This document shows positions 9,915 through 18,200 of a stretch of 64,000 nt of DNA, one piece after another; within the stretch, counting starts at the first letter, position 1; each line of letters opens with the position of its first letter. The position numbers and the translations under genes are program-made. The stretch lies in assembly GCA_022599775.1 (NCBI GenBank), contig JAHZLQ010000018.1:1-64000 (forward strand). The letters run 5' to 3'. The notes beneath the pieces are model-generated. The model made no database searches and was not told where the DNA came from. It saw nothing but the letters and a program-made list of their open reading frames with translations. Source of the stretch: Gammaproteobacteria bacterium. Its GTDB lineage: Bacteria; Pseudomonadota; Gammaproteobacteria; Nevskiales; Nevskiaceae.

Positions 9915-11570
9915 TCAATGCCAGCCGTCAGGCGGCCGGCGTCCGAGGATGGCCGAACCGTAGGCGCCCAGATGCAACACGGGCGGAATCAGGCGCCCCT
10001 GCAACAGCGGCTCGTGGCACAGGTGCCAGCCGCTCTCATCGATCGCGACTTCGACAGGTTCGGTCGACAGATTGAACACGCACAGCAGCCGCTCCTCGTG
10101 TCGCCCACGTTCGAACATCAGCACCGGCGGCGGTGAGTCGATCAGGCTCAGGGCGCCACTGCGCAAGCCCGGCTGCGTCTTGCGCCAGTGCAGGAAATGC
10201 CGATAGGCATTGAGCAGCGAGTCCGGATTCTGCAGTTGGCGGTCGACCGCGAGCGGAAGGTGCTCGGCGGGGATCGGCAGCCAGCTCTGGCCGCCGTCGC
10301 TGAAGCCGGCCGTATCGGCCTCGGCGCACCAGGGCATTGGTGTGCGGCAGCCATCCCGCCCCAGAATTTCGGGATAGTTTGCGATTCCGTAGGGGTCGCG
10401 CAGCTGCTCGAAGCTGAGCTGGGCCTGCGGCAGTCCCAGCTCATCGCCCTGGTAGATGCAGCAACTGCCCGGCAGACAGACCAGCATCACCGCCAGCAGG
10501 CGGTCCAGGCGATGCTCGGTTTCCTCGTCATGCCGGCGATGCTGCGCCCAGCGACCCTTGAGTCTTGGAAAGTCGTGGGTGCCGAAGGTCCAGCAGATGC
10601 GGTGGTCTTCGAACAGCTCCACGACCCGTTGCAACAGCTCGCTCATCGTCTGCTGGGTGAACGGTTCGTGGCTGATCAGCGACGCGTTGTAGGCCGTGTG
10701 CAGGCGCCGATTGCCGCGTACGAAGTCGGCGGCGCTGGCCAGCGTGTCCTCGGCGCTGGAAATTTCGCCCAGGGTGAACGTACCGGGGTAGGCGTCCATC
10801 AGCGAGCGCAGCTCGCCCAGTAGATCCAGGGTTTCCGGTCGGCTGACGGTGCCGCGGTTGATGTAGTCGAAGTAGCGATCGCGCGGCCCGGCACCGGCGG
10901 GCCGCGGCACGTCCGCCGGGCGCCGCGGATTGTCACGCAGGCTGCGGTCGTGGGTATAGAAATTGATGACGTCGAGACGAAAGCCGTCGACTCCGCGGTC
11001 GAGCCAGAAGCGCGCCACCTCGTTCAGTGCCGCACGAACCTCGCGCTTGTAGAAGTTGAGGTCCGGCTGTTCGCTCAGAAAATTATGCAGATAGTACTGG
11101 CCGCGCAACGGATCCCAGGTCCAGGCGCTGCCACCAAAGGTGGCGCGCCAGTTGTTGGGCGGCCCGCCATCGGGTGACGCGTCCGCCCAGACGTACCAGT
11201 CGGCCTTGGGGTTGTCGCGGCTGCTGCGACTTTCGACGAACCATTCGTGTTCGTCCGAGGTGTGATTCCAGACCTGGTCCATGATCACGCGCAGGCCCAG
11301 CATGTGCGCTTCGCGAACCAGCGCATCGAAATCGTCCATCGTGCCGAACATCGGCTCTATGGCCTGAAAGTCGGAAACGTCGTATCCGAAGTCGCGCATC
11401 GGTGACTGTACGAAAGGGCAGATCCAGATCGCATCCGCCCCAAGTTCCGCGAGATAACCCAGGCGCTCGCGTATGCCGTTGAGATCGCCGATGCCGTCGC
11501 CGTTCGAATCCCGAAAACTGCGTGGATAGATCTGGTAGATGACCGCGTCTCTCCACCAATCGGTTGTCAT
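9915..11570 (-). CDS. GH13 alpha-glucosidase/oligosaccharide hydrolase
   Basis: The 551-residue cytoplasmic enzyme of glycoside hydrolase family 13 likely cleaves terminal alpha-glucosidic bonds. Region I is MDQVWNHTSDEH (about 97-108), region II GFRLDVINFY with nucleophile Asp200, region III GEIS with acid/base Glu269, region IV FGTHDFPR with Asp332. The VINFY extension after region II resembles GH13_23 alpha-glucosidases. The usual Asn of NHD in region IV is Thr331 here. ATG 11570 follows AGGAGAGCTT. No signal peptide. A trehalose- or sucrose-type specificity cannot be excluded. Confidence 0.9.
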   Translation of the reverse strand: MTTDWWRDAVIYQIYPRSFRDSNGDGIGDLNGIRERLGYLAELGADAIWICPFVQSPMRDFGYDVSDFQAIEPMFGTMDDFDALVREAHMLGLRVIMDQVWNHTSDEHEWFVESRSSRDNPKADWYVWADASPDGGPPNNWRATFGGSAWTWDPLRGQYYLHNFLSEQPDLNFYKREVRAALNEVARFWLDRGVDGFRLDVINFYTHDRSLRDNPRRPADVPRPAGAGPRDRYFDYINRGTVSRPETLDLLGELRSLMDAYPGTFTLGEISSAEDTLASAADFVRGNRRLHTAYNASLISHEPFTQQTMSELLQRVVELFEDHRICWTFGTHDFPRLKGRWAQHRRHDEETEHRLDRLLAVMLVCLPGSCCIYQGDELGLPQAQLSFEQLRDPYGIANYPEILGRDGCRTPMPWCAEADTAGFSDGGQSWLPIPAEHLPLAVDRQLQNPDSLLNAYRHFLHWRKTQPGLRSGALSLIDSPPPVLMFERGRHEERLLCVFNLSTEPVEVAIDESGWHLCHEPLLQGRLIPPVLHLGAYGSAILGRRPPDGWH

Positions 11571-11893
11571 AAGCTCTCCTGAATCCCGGCAAGCGTTGCT
11601 CGGTCTGTCGAATGGCCGAATCGACGGCTGCGAGCGCATCGGTCGGCATCTGCAGAACGCGTCGATCGCGGCTCGAGCCTCAGTCTAGGTCTGGCCGAGT
11701 AACCGCCGCTGAATGTCGGCTGCGTGACTCGGCTTCAGTGCGGGAACGACCGCCGTATCGAGCGGGCGAAAACTGCAATTTAGCCAGAGTTTGGAAACGC
11801 CCGAGCGGTTCGGTCCCCGAATTCACGGCGAGTTCAGAGGTCGACCGGCACAGTGAAGGCGCCCTCGGTCGAGGGCGACCAGTGGAGACCGGC
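11571..11893. other. Intergenic region between divergent genes
   Basis: This 323-base region separates the leftward glycosidase from the rightward CsbD gene and must hold both promoters. No strong sigma-70 pair, operator palindrome or RNA gene was found. Because csbD-type genes are general-stress genes, a stationary-phase promoter is plausible but is not visible as a clear motif. Confidence 0.4.
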
Positions 11894-12118
11894 ATGAACA
11901 GCGACATCCTCAAGGGTTCCTGGAAGATGATGGAAGGGCGTCTCAAGAGCACCTGGGGCGCGTTGACCGACGACGACCTGATGCAGATTCAAGGCAATTA
12001 CGAGCGTTTGTGCGGAAAGCTGCAGAGCAAGTACGGCCTGAATCGTGAACAGGCCGGAAAGCAGATCGACGAGTTCGTCGGCAAGTTCGAGCGCGACAAT
12101 CGGTCCGCCCCACATTGA
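11894..12118 (+). CDS. CsbD family stress-response protein
   Basis: A 74-residue hydrophilic protein of the CsbD/YjbJ family, which is strongly induced by general stress though its molecular role is unknown. The family core is evident: DILKGSWKMMEGRLKSTWG then LTDDDLMQIQGNYERLCGKLQ and a C-terminal EQAGKQIDEFVGKF. ATG 11894 has GGAGA about eight bases upstream. It sits 109 bases before a secreted BON-domain gene, another osmotic or envelope stress type, so the two may respond to the same signal. Confidence 0.93.
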   Translation: MNSDILKGSWKMMEGRLKSTWGALTDDDLMQIQGNYERLCGKLQSKYGLNREQAGKQIDEFVGKFERDNRSAPH

Positions 12119-12227
12119 CACTTTCGTCAGTCCGGATTCGTGCTCGACCTATTCGATTTTTCAAAAAGAGCCGCCGAGATTCCACGGCTCGACCTCACCC
12201 AAAGAGAAACCAAAGGAGACACATCCT

Positions 12228-12560
12228 ATGAATACTGCTACCAAGACCCTGTTGCTCGCCGCCGTTCTCGGCGCCTCGGTGCCGATGGCCGCGGTCGCCG
12301 GCGATGACTACAAGGACAAGTCCACGATGGAGAAGACCGGCGACTATATTTCGGACGCTGCGATGACCACCAAAGTGAAGGCCGCACTCGTGGCGGAGGA
12401 CGATCTCAGCGCGCTGGATATCGACGTCGAGACCGATCAGGGCGTGGTCACGCTCAGCGGCATGGTCGACAACGACGCGCAGGCCGAATTGGCCGAGCAG
12501 AAGGTCGAGGAACTCGACGGCGTCAAGGGCGTGAACAACAAGCTGGTTGCCAGCGACTAG
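12228..12560 (+). CDS. Periplasmic BON-domain protein (OsmY-like)
   Basis: A 110-residue secreted protein with an N-terminal signal peptide (residues 1-24, hydrophobic LLLAAVLGASVPMAAVA with an AxA cleavage site) and one BON domain from about residue 43 to 108 (DAAMTTKVKAALVAED, then the VVTLSGMVDN strand). BON domains bind phospholipid surfaces, and OsmY-type proteins act in envelope stress. ATG 12228 follows CAAAGGAGAC. The gene is followed by a strong terminator. Confidence 0.92.
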   Translation: MNTATKTLLLAAVLGASVPMAAVAGDDYKDKSTMEKTGDYISDAAMTTKVKAALVAEDDLSALDIDVETDQGVVTLSGMVDNDAQAELAEQKVEELDGVKGVNNKLVASD

Positions 12561-12609
12561 CCCGATTCTGTGCGAATTCTCAGCATCTTGAGAATTCCGG
12601 AAGAAAAAG

Positions 12610-12640
12610 CCCCGCCGGAGCGATTCCGGCGGGGTTTTTT
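12610..12640 (+). terminator. Rho-independent terminator, probably bidirectional
   Basis: A perfect 10-base-pair stem CCCCGCCGGA / TCCGGCGGGG (12610-12619 and 12625-12634) with a 5-base loop is followed by six T residues. The left side carries AAGAAAAAG, so the minus strand reads out into a T-rich tail too. It lies between the BON gene and the convergent OPT transporter gene and can end both transcripts. Confidence 0.93.
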
Positions 12641-12678
12641 CATGTCTCCTGATTGCCCGGCGACGTGGCCCGTCGCGC

Positions 12679-14598
12679 TCAGGCCTGTGCGCGTGAGGAC
12701 ACCCGATAGAGCAGCCAGGCGATGGCGGCCAGTATCAGCAGCCCCAGCCACTGACCGAAGTGCAGGGCATCCGGCAGGGCCAGCACATCGGCGCTGCCGG
12801 CCAGCACGATCGGAATGGCGATGAAGATGCCCATCAATGCCTCGCCGGTGATCAGGCCAGCGGCGAACAGGGTGCCCTTGCGGGTGGCGGCTTCGGCGCG
12901 GGCTTCGTCCTTGCCGGCGCGGCGGGCGATGGCCCAGTTGAGCAGGCCGCCGAGGAAGATCGGCACCATCAGCTCCAGCGGCAGATAGATGCCGATGGCG
13001 GCGGCCAGCACCGGTACCCGGAAGTTGGCTCCGCGCGCCTTGAGAATCTCGTCCAGCACGATCAGCGCGGCGCCGATGCCGGCACCGACGGCGATCGTGT
13101 TCCAGGGCAGGTCGCCGCCGAAAATGCCCTTGGCCACGGAAGCCATCAGCGTGGCCTGCGGCGCCAGCAGTGGATTGGGGTGTTCGGCGGTCGGCGCGCC
13201 GATGCCGTAGGCGGCGGCAAGCAGGTTCAATACCGGCGCCATCACCAAGGCGCAGGAAAAGGCGCCCACCGCGAGCATCACCTGTTGACGCCACGGCGTG
13301 GCGCCGACGATGTAGCCGCACTTGAGATCCTGCAGATTGTCGCCGCCGACGCAGGCGGCGCAGCAGACCACGGCGCCGATCATGATCGCCGCCACCGGGC
13401 CGATTTCGGAGCCCTTGCCGAGCAGCATCAACAGCACCAGTGCGGCAAACAGGATCGTGGCGATGGTGATGCCGGACACCGGATTGTTCGACGAGCCGAC
13501 CAGACCGGCCATGTAGGCGGAAACCGAGACGAACAGGAAGCCGGCGACGATCATGATCACCGTCATCGGAATGCTGACGGTCCACGCGCCGACGATGGCC
13601 TGATAGAGGCCGGCCAGCGGCAGCGTGAACAGCACCAGGCCGATGAGGATGTATTTCATCGGAATGTCCTGCTCGGTGTGTGCGACCGTCTTGCCGGCGT
13701 TGTCGCGCGCCACCGCCAGGCCGCTGCGGATGCCCGAGACCAGCGACTTGCGCAGCGAGATCATGGTCCAGACGCCGCCGATCAGCATCGCGCCGACGCC
13801 GAGGTAGCGGATCTGCGCGGACCAGATCGCACCGGCCGCGTCGGCGGCGCTGGCGCCGGCGAGCGCGCCGGAAAGCGGCGCATTGCCTTCCAGGAAGAAA
13901 GCCGAATAGATCGGAATCGCGATGTTCCAGGAGATCACCGCGCCGGACAGGCAGACGATGCCGATGTTGAGACCGACGATGTAGCCGACGCCGAACAGGG
14001 CTGGCGACAGATTGGTGCCGAAATACGCAATGCCCTTGCCGACCCAGGCCGAGGCGGCAGCGGTGTCCGGAATCAGGCGCAGGCCGCTGCCGGCGGCGAG
14101 CTTGACCAGACCGCCGAGCAGTGCGGAGCCGGCCAGTACCTTGACGCCCTGACCGGGATTCTCGCCGGTCTTGAGCACTTCGGCCGCAGCCTTGCCTTCG
14201 GGGAAGGCCATGTTCTGATCGACGATCAGCGAACGACGCAGCGGCACCGAGAAGATCACGCCGAGCAGGCCGCCGAGCCCGGCGATGGCCATCACCCAGG
14301 AATAGCGGAAGTCGTCCCAGTAGCCGAGGATGATCAGCGCGGGAATCGTGAAGATCACGCCGGCGGCGATCGAGGAGCCGGCCGAGGCGCCGGTCTGCAC
14401 GATGTTGTTTTCGAGGATGCCGCCGCCGCCCAGCAGGCGCAGCACCGCCATCGAGACGACCGCGGCCGGAATCGCGGATGCGATGGTGAGCCCCGCGAAC
14501 AGGCCGAGATAGGTATTCGCCGCCGCCAGAACCACCGCCAGCACGATGGACAGCAGCACGGCACGGATCGTCAACTGTGGTTGAGCGATGTCGCTCAT
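12679..14598 (-). CDS. OPT family oligopeptide/metal-chelate transporter
   Basis: A 639-residue inner-membrane permease of the OPT superfamily with around 14-16 hydrophobic segments. Diagnostic stretches are the N-terminal AANTYLGLFAGLTIASAIPAAV, the ENNIVQTGASAGSSIAAGV segment near 64-82 and the MAFPEGKAAAEVLKTG motif near 132. Bacterial members move peptides or metal-nicotianamine-like chelates by proton coupling; the substrate is not known here. ATG 14598 is preceded by GGGGGAG nine bases upstream, which can pair with an upstream CTCCCCC in the leader. Confidence 0.9.
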   Translation of the reverse strand: MSDIAQPQLTIRAVLLSIVLAVVLAAANTYLGLFAGLTIASAIPAAVVSMAVLRLLGGGGILENNIVQTGASAGSSIAAGVIFTIPALIILGYWDDFRYSWVMAIAGLGGLLGVIFSVPLRRSLIVDQNMAFPEGKAAAEVLKTGENPGQGVKVLAGSALLGGLVKLAAGSGLRLIPDTAAASAWVGKGIAYFGTNLSPALFGVGYIVGLNIGIVCLSGAVISWNIAIPIYSAFFLEGNAPLSGALAGASAADAAGAIWSAQIRYLGVGAMLIGGVWTMISLRKSLVSGIRSGLAVARDNAGKTVAHTEQDIPMKYILIGLVLFTLPLAGLYQAIVGAWTVSIPMTVIMIVAGFLFVSVSAYMAGLVGSSNNPVSGITIATILFAALVLLMLLGKGSEIGPVAAIMIGAVVCCAACVGGDNLQDLKCGYIVGATPWRQQVMLAVGAFSCALVMAPVLNLLAAAYGIGAPTAEHPNPLLAPQATLMASVAKGIFGGDLPWNTIAVGAGIGAALIVLDEILKARGANFRVPVLAAAIGIYLPLELMVPIFLGGLLNWAIARRAGKDEARAEAATRKGTLFAAGLITGEALMGIFIAIPIVLAGSADVLALPDALHFGQWLGLLILAAIAWLLYRVSSRAQA

Positions 14599-14661
14599 GT
14601 ACAGATCTCCCCCAAAGAAACGAAAAGAAATGGCGCCGGCAGAGCGGCGCCTATGGGGGAG
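14599..14661 (-). promoter_or_regulatory. OPT mRNA leader with Shine-Dalgarno-sequestering stem
   Basis: On the minus strand the leader contains CTCCCCC (14661-14655), an internal hairpin built on GGCGCC arms (14651-14646 and 14637-14632), a T-rich stretch, and then GGGGGAG (14613-14607), which is the ribosome binding site of the OPT gene. The first and last heptamers are perfectly complementary. The inner hairpin plus T-rich run could also terminate the upstream PfpI-family transcript. Confidence 0.45.
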
Positions 14662-14732
14662 AGAATAATCGCAAAGCCGGGTTCAGGTTTATCCCGGCGT
14701 TCCGGCCTGTTGCGACGGGCAAGTCGCGCCGT

Positions 14733-15302
14733 TCAGTGGACGGCTTCTTCCTGCCCTGCGTGATAGCCCTCCGCGATTTCCTCGACCAGCTTGCTGCAGA
14801 AGGCGGCCAGATCCTTGGGTGTACGGCTGGTGATCAGGCCCTCGTCGACAACCACTTCCTGATCGACGACACGGGCGCCGGCATTGGCCAGATCGCGGTG
14901 GATCGAGTGCACGGCCGTCATCTTGCGCCCTTCCACGACCCCGGCATTGATCAGCAGCCATGGGCCGTGACAGATCGCGGCCACCGGCTTGCCTTCGTCG
15001 AAGAATTCGCGCGTGAAGCGGATCGCTTCGTCGTTGATGCGAAGCTGGTCGGGGTTGAACAGGCCGCCGGGAATCACCAGCGCGTCATAGTCCTTGGCGC
15101 GGGACGAGTTGACCGGCTGGTCAACGCCCACTTCCTGGCCTTTTTCAAAGTGTTTGAAGCCCTGAATCTTCCCGGATTCCGGTGAAACAATGTCGACTCG
15201 CGCCCCCGCATTCTGCAAGGCCTTGCGCGGCTCGAACAGTTCGGACTGCTCGAAGCCGTGTGTGGCCAGAATCGCGACTCGCTTCCCGTTCAGATCTGCC
15301 AT
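14733..15302 (-). CDS. PfpI/DJ-1 family type 1 glutamine amidotransferase-like protein
   Basis: The 189-residue protein of the DJ-1/PfpI superfamily has the nucleophile elbow AICHGPW with the reactive cysteine near residue 110, a conserved glutamate in GFEQSEL near 18, and the SRTPKDLAAFC C-terminal motif of the PfpI/YhbO branch. Members act as stress-related proteases, glyoxalases or deglycases. It lies upstream of the OPT gene on the same strand, but a hairpin between them suggests separate control. Confidence 0.9.
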   Translation of the reverse strand: MADLNGKRVAILATHGFEQSELFEPRKALQNAGARVDIVSPESGKIQGFKHFEKGQEVGVDQPVNSSRAKDYDALVIPGGLFNPDQLRINDEAIRFTREFFDEGKPVAAICHGPWLLINAGVVEGRKMTAVHSIHRDLANAGARVVDQEVVVDEGLITSRTPKDLAAFCSKLVEEIAEGYHAGQEEAVH

Positions 15303-15431
15303 GTCGAATCTCCTTGGGTTGTCGGTCGTGGCGTGTGACCGGGCGGTCTGCCCGGTTACGTTCCGGCGCTATGCTCGCACTCTCCGCTGATCTTGAACTG
15401 AATCGCTTGAGCCCCTTTTTGTTCAGCTTGT

Positions 15432-16706
15432 TCAGTTGTTTGCATGATTTTTCGAATCAGCCTCCGAACTGCCGCCGAGCCCCAGGCGGCGCACCAGCGG
15501 CGCCACCGTCAGTGCCTGGACGAGGATGCTGAACACCACCACGACATAGGTCGTGGCGATGATGCGATGGCGGCCCGGAAATTCCGGCAAGGACAGCGCC
15601 AGCGCCACCGAAATGCCGCCTCGCAGGCCGCCCCAGGTCAGCATCTTCACGGCATGCGGGACAAATCCGCGCCACAGACGCAGCGCCGAGATCGGCAGGC
15701 CCACGCTGATCAGGCGCGCCAGCAACACGATCACGATCGCGACCAGACCGGACTGGATATGCGCACCGGTCATCGACAATGCGATGACCTCCAGGCCGAT
15801 CAGCCCGAACAGCATCAGGTTGAGCAGTTCGTCGATCAGATCCCAGAACGAGAACAGGTGGTGGCGCGTGGTTTCCGACATCGCATGCGACTTGCCGCGA
15901 TTGCCGATGATCAGGCCCATCAGCACCACGGCGATCGGCGCCGAGGTGTGCAGTTGTTCGGCCGCCGCATAGCCGGCGGTGGTCAGCGCCAGCGTGATCA
16001 GGATTTCCACCGCATAGCTGTCGATGCTGCGCAACAGTATGAAGGCCAGGTAGCCCAGCACCACGCCGACGATGACGCCGCCGATCACTTCCTCGGCCAA
16101 CAGCATTGCGACTTCGCCTGGCGACACGGCGTGCCCGCCGGTAGCGATGCCAAGCAAGGTGATGAACACGACCACGCCGATGCCGTCATTGAACAGGCTT
16201 TCGCCGGCGATCTGCGTTTCCAGGCTTTTGGGAACGCCGGCCTTGCGCAGGATGCCGAGCACCGCGATCGGGTCGGTCGGGGAAATCAGCGCGCCGAACA
16301 GCAGGCAGTGGATGTACGACAGCTCGGCACCGAGCCAGTGCGTCGCGTAGTAGAACGCCGTGCCGACCAGCGTCGTGGAGATCAGCACGCCCAGCGTCGC
16401 CAGCGGCAGGATCACCCACTTCTCGCCCTTGAGGTCGCTGAAGTTGACGTGGAGGCTGCCCGCGAACAGCAGCATGCCGAGCATGCCGTGGAATACGATT
16501 TCGGTGAAATCCAGCTCGTTCAGCGTGGTCTGCGCCCACTGCGTCCATTCAGGATGTTTGTTGCCGACGATCGCCATCAACACCGACAGGATCAGTCCGA
16601 CGGCGGTAATCCCGATCACGTCCGGCAGCTTGACGAAGCGCGCGTTGAGATAGCCGCAGACGGCGACTAGGGCGATCAGCAGACTGACGGCGTTGAACAG
16701 GGACAC
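15432..16706 (-). CDS. CPA1 family Na+/H+ antiporter
   Basis: The 424-residue inner-membrane monovalent cation:proton antiporter has about 12 hydrophobic helices. The ion-binding ALISPTDPIAVLGIL motif is near residue 140 and AGESLFNDGIGVVVF near 167; the ND pair is the CPA1 signature for exchange. The WGGLRGGISVALAL segment near 365 is the conserved arginine region. A short soluble tail follows, without a nucleotide-binding domain. ATG 16706 starts a hydrophobic helix directly. It likely serves in pH or sodium homeostasis. Confidence 0.92.
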   Translation of the reverse strand: MSLFNAVSLLIALVAVCGYLNARFVKLPDVIGITAVGLILSVLMAIVGNKHPEWTQWAQTTLNELDFTEIVFHGMLGMLLFAGSLHVNFSDLKGEKWVILPLATLGVLISTTLVGTAFYYATHWLGAELSYIHCLLFGALISPTDPIAVLGILRKAGVPKSLETQIAGESLFNDGIGVVVFITLLGIATGGHAVSPGEVAMLLAEEVIGGVIVGVVLGYLAFILLRSIDSYAVEILITLALTTAGYAAAEQLHTSAPIAVVLMGLIIGNRGKSHAMSETTRHHLFSFWDLIDELLNLMLFGLIGLEVIALSMTGAHIQSGLVAIVIVLLARLISVGLPISALRLWRGFVPHAVKMLTWGGLRGGISVALALSLPEFPGRHRIIATTYVVVVFSILVQALTVAPLVRRLGLGGSSEADSKNHANN

Positions 16707-16843
16707 GGGGCCGGACCTTTGGGGAGTCTTGGAGCGATCAGCTTAGCGTTCAAAAGAAAGGCCGGAGCGCGATCGCGTCGCTCCGACCCTGCGGCGAAGG
16801 ATTCCGGATCAGGCCATTGGCCCGTCCGGAATGACGGACGGGT

Positions 16844-17086
16844 TCACACGCAATCGAAGATCGCGACCTTCTCGTCGTCCACCTCGTTGACATTGCGCAT
16901 CTTTGCCGACTTTCCGAGACCGGAGCAGTACTCCATGGCGTTCTGCGTGACGGCGCTGAGCGAATTGTCTTCGTAGGTGAATGTGACGCTATCCGGGGTC
17001 GGATTGAGCTTGGTGGGCTCGGATCCACAGGCGCTGAGCAGCAGCATTGGGGCGAGCATCGAAATCGACAGCATGAATTTTGACAT
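16844..17086 (-). CDS. Small putative lipoprotein
   Basis: An 80-residue protein with a lipoprotein signal (MSKFMLSISMLAPMLLL) and lipobox LSAC with acceptor Cys20. The mature part is only 60 residues and contains two further cysteines (YCSGLG and IFDCV) that could form a disulfide in the periplasm. ATG 17086 follows CAGGAGATT. A hairpin (CCCGTCCG/CGGACGGG, 16821-16842) sits right after the stop codon. The function is not recognised. Confidence 0.75.
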   Translation of the reverse strand: MSKFMLSISMLAPMLLLSACGSEPTKLNPTPDSVTFTYEDNSLSAVTQNAMEYCSGLGKSAKMRNVNEVDDEKVAIFDCV

Positions 17087-17329
17087 TGCGAATCTCCTGG
17101 GGGGAAGGGGATCAGCCCTGACCGGACTGGCGCCGCCATTGATAGCCGCGAGCCGTGAATCATTGCTGAACTCTGGACGGACAGCGGCACCGGCCGTTCC
17201 ATCGAGTCCGATCGGCGCCGATGCCGCGTCCGAGCTTCGTTTGGTCTGTCCGCGGCAATGCCGAGCGCCTGTGGTTCAGGTGCTGCCGCTATCATTGGGC
17301 GTTCTCCCCCCCATTGAAGACCCAGGCGC

Positions 17330-18100
17330 GTGGCTGAGTTGAACCGATCTCCATTTTCGCTGGCCTCGCGGGTTGCCCTGGTCACGGGCTCGGCCGGCGG
17401 ACTTGGCTACGAAATCGGATTCGCCCTGGCGCGGGCCGGCGCCAAGGTCTATATCCATGGCCGCGATGTCAAAAAGCTCAAGGCGGCTGCGCGCGGCTTC
17501 GCGCAGCAGGGCTTGATGGCGACGCCGGTGGTCTTCGACCTGGCCGATTCGCAGGCGATCGATTCGGCGATTGCCTCGATCGCCGGGCGTGAAGGACGCT
17601 TCGACATTCTCGTCAACAACGCCGGTACGCGCGATCGGCGCGGTCTGTCGGAGCTGGATACGGACGCGGTGCGCCGCGTGCTGGAAATCGATCTGGTGGC
17701 GCCGTTTCAATTGTCGCGCTGTGCCGCCAGGCACCTGCGCAGTGGTGGCCGCATCATCAACATCACCTCCATCGCCGGCCCGATTTCGCGCAGCGGTGAT
17801 GCCGCCTATACCGCCGCCAAGGGCGGCCTCGAAGCGCTGACGCGAGCCCTGGCCGCCGAACTCGGTGCTCAGGGCATCACCTGCAATGCCGTGGCGCCGG
17901 GCTTTTTCGCGACCGCCGCCAATGCCGAGATGGTCGCCGACGCCGATCTGGACGATTGGTTGCGTCGCCGCACTTCGCTGGGGCGTTGGGGCAAGCCTGC
18001 TGAAATCGCCGGTGCCGTGGTGTTTCTGGCGTCCGAGGCGGCGTCTTACGTCACTGGCCAGGTCATCGCCGTGGACGGCGGTTACCTCGCGCATTTTTGA
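17330..18100 (+). CDS. SDR family oxidoreductase (gluconate 5-dehydrogenase-like)
   Basis: A 256-residue classical SDR. The cofactor loop TGSAGGLGYEIG is near residue 20 and HGRDVKK after strand 2 suggests NADP preference. NNAG near 97, an SIAG serine near 147 and the YTAAKGG catalytic pair follow. The C-terminal ASYVTGQVIAVDGGYLAHF is standard for the gluconate 5-dehydrogenase/FabG-like branch. GTG 17330 is chosen as the start. Substrate unknown. Confidence 0.85.
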   Translation: MAELNRSPFSLASRVALVTGSAGGLGYEIGFALARAGAKVYIHGRDVKKLKAAARGFAQQGLMATPVVFDLADSQAIDSAIASIAGREGRFDILVNNAGTRDRRGLSELDTDAVRRVLEIDLVAPFQLSRCAARHLRSGGRIINITSIAGPISRSGDAAYTAAKGGLEALTRALAAELGAQGITCNAVAPGFFATAANAEMVADADLDDWLRRRTSLGRWGKPAEIAGAVVFLASEAASYVTGQVIAVDGGYLAHF

Positions 18101-18200
18101 GCCGGCGGTGCCCGCGCATGCCGGACAGCGGCTCGGCAGGGTTTTGGCGCGTGGCGCGCTCGGGTTATGGTCGGTGGCCCGAAACCATCAGGGAACCTGC

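Noticed and set aside
12760..14763. Long open frame antisense to the OPT transporter gene
   Set aside because: It mirrors the transporter codon pattern in GC-rich DNA, is rich in Asp, Gln, Arg and Gly with no domain, and the sense strand encodes a clear membrane protein.
16821..16842. CCCGTCCG/CGGACGGG hairpin as a terminator after the small lipoprotein
   Set aside because: The stem is good but the minus-strand sequence after it has no T run.
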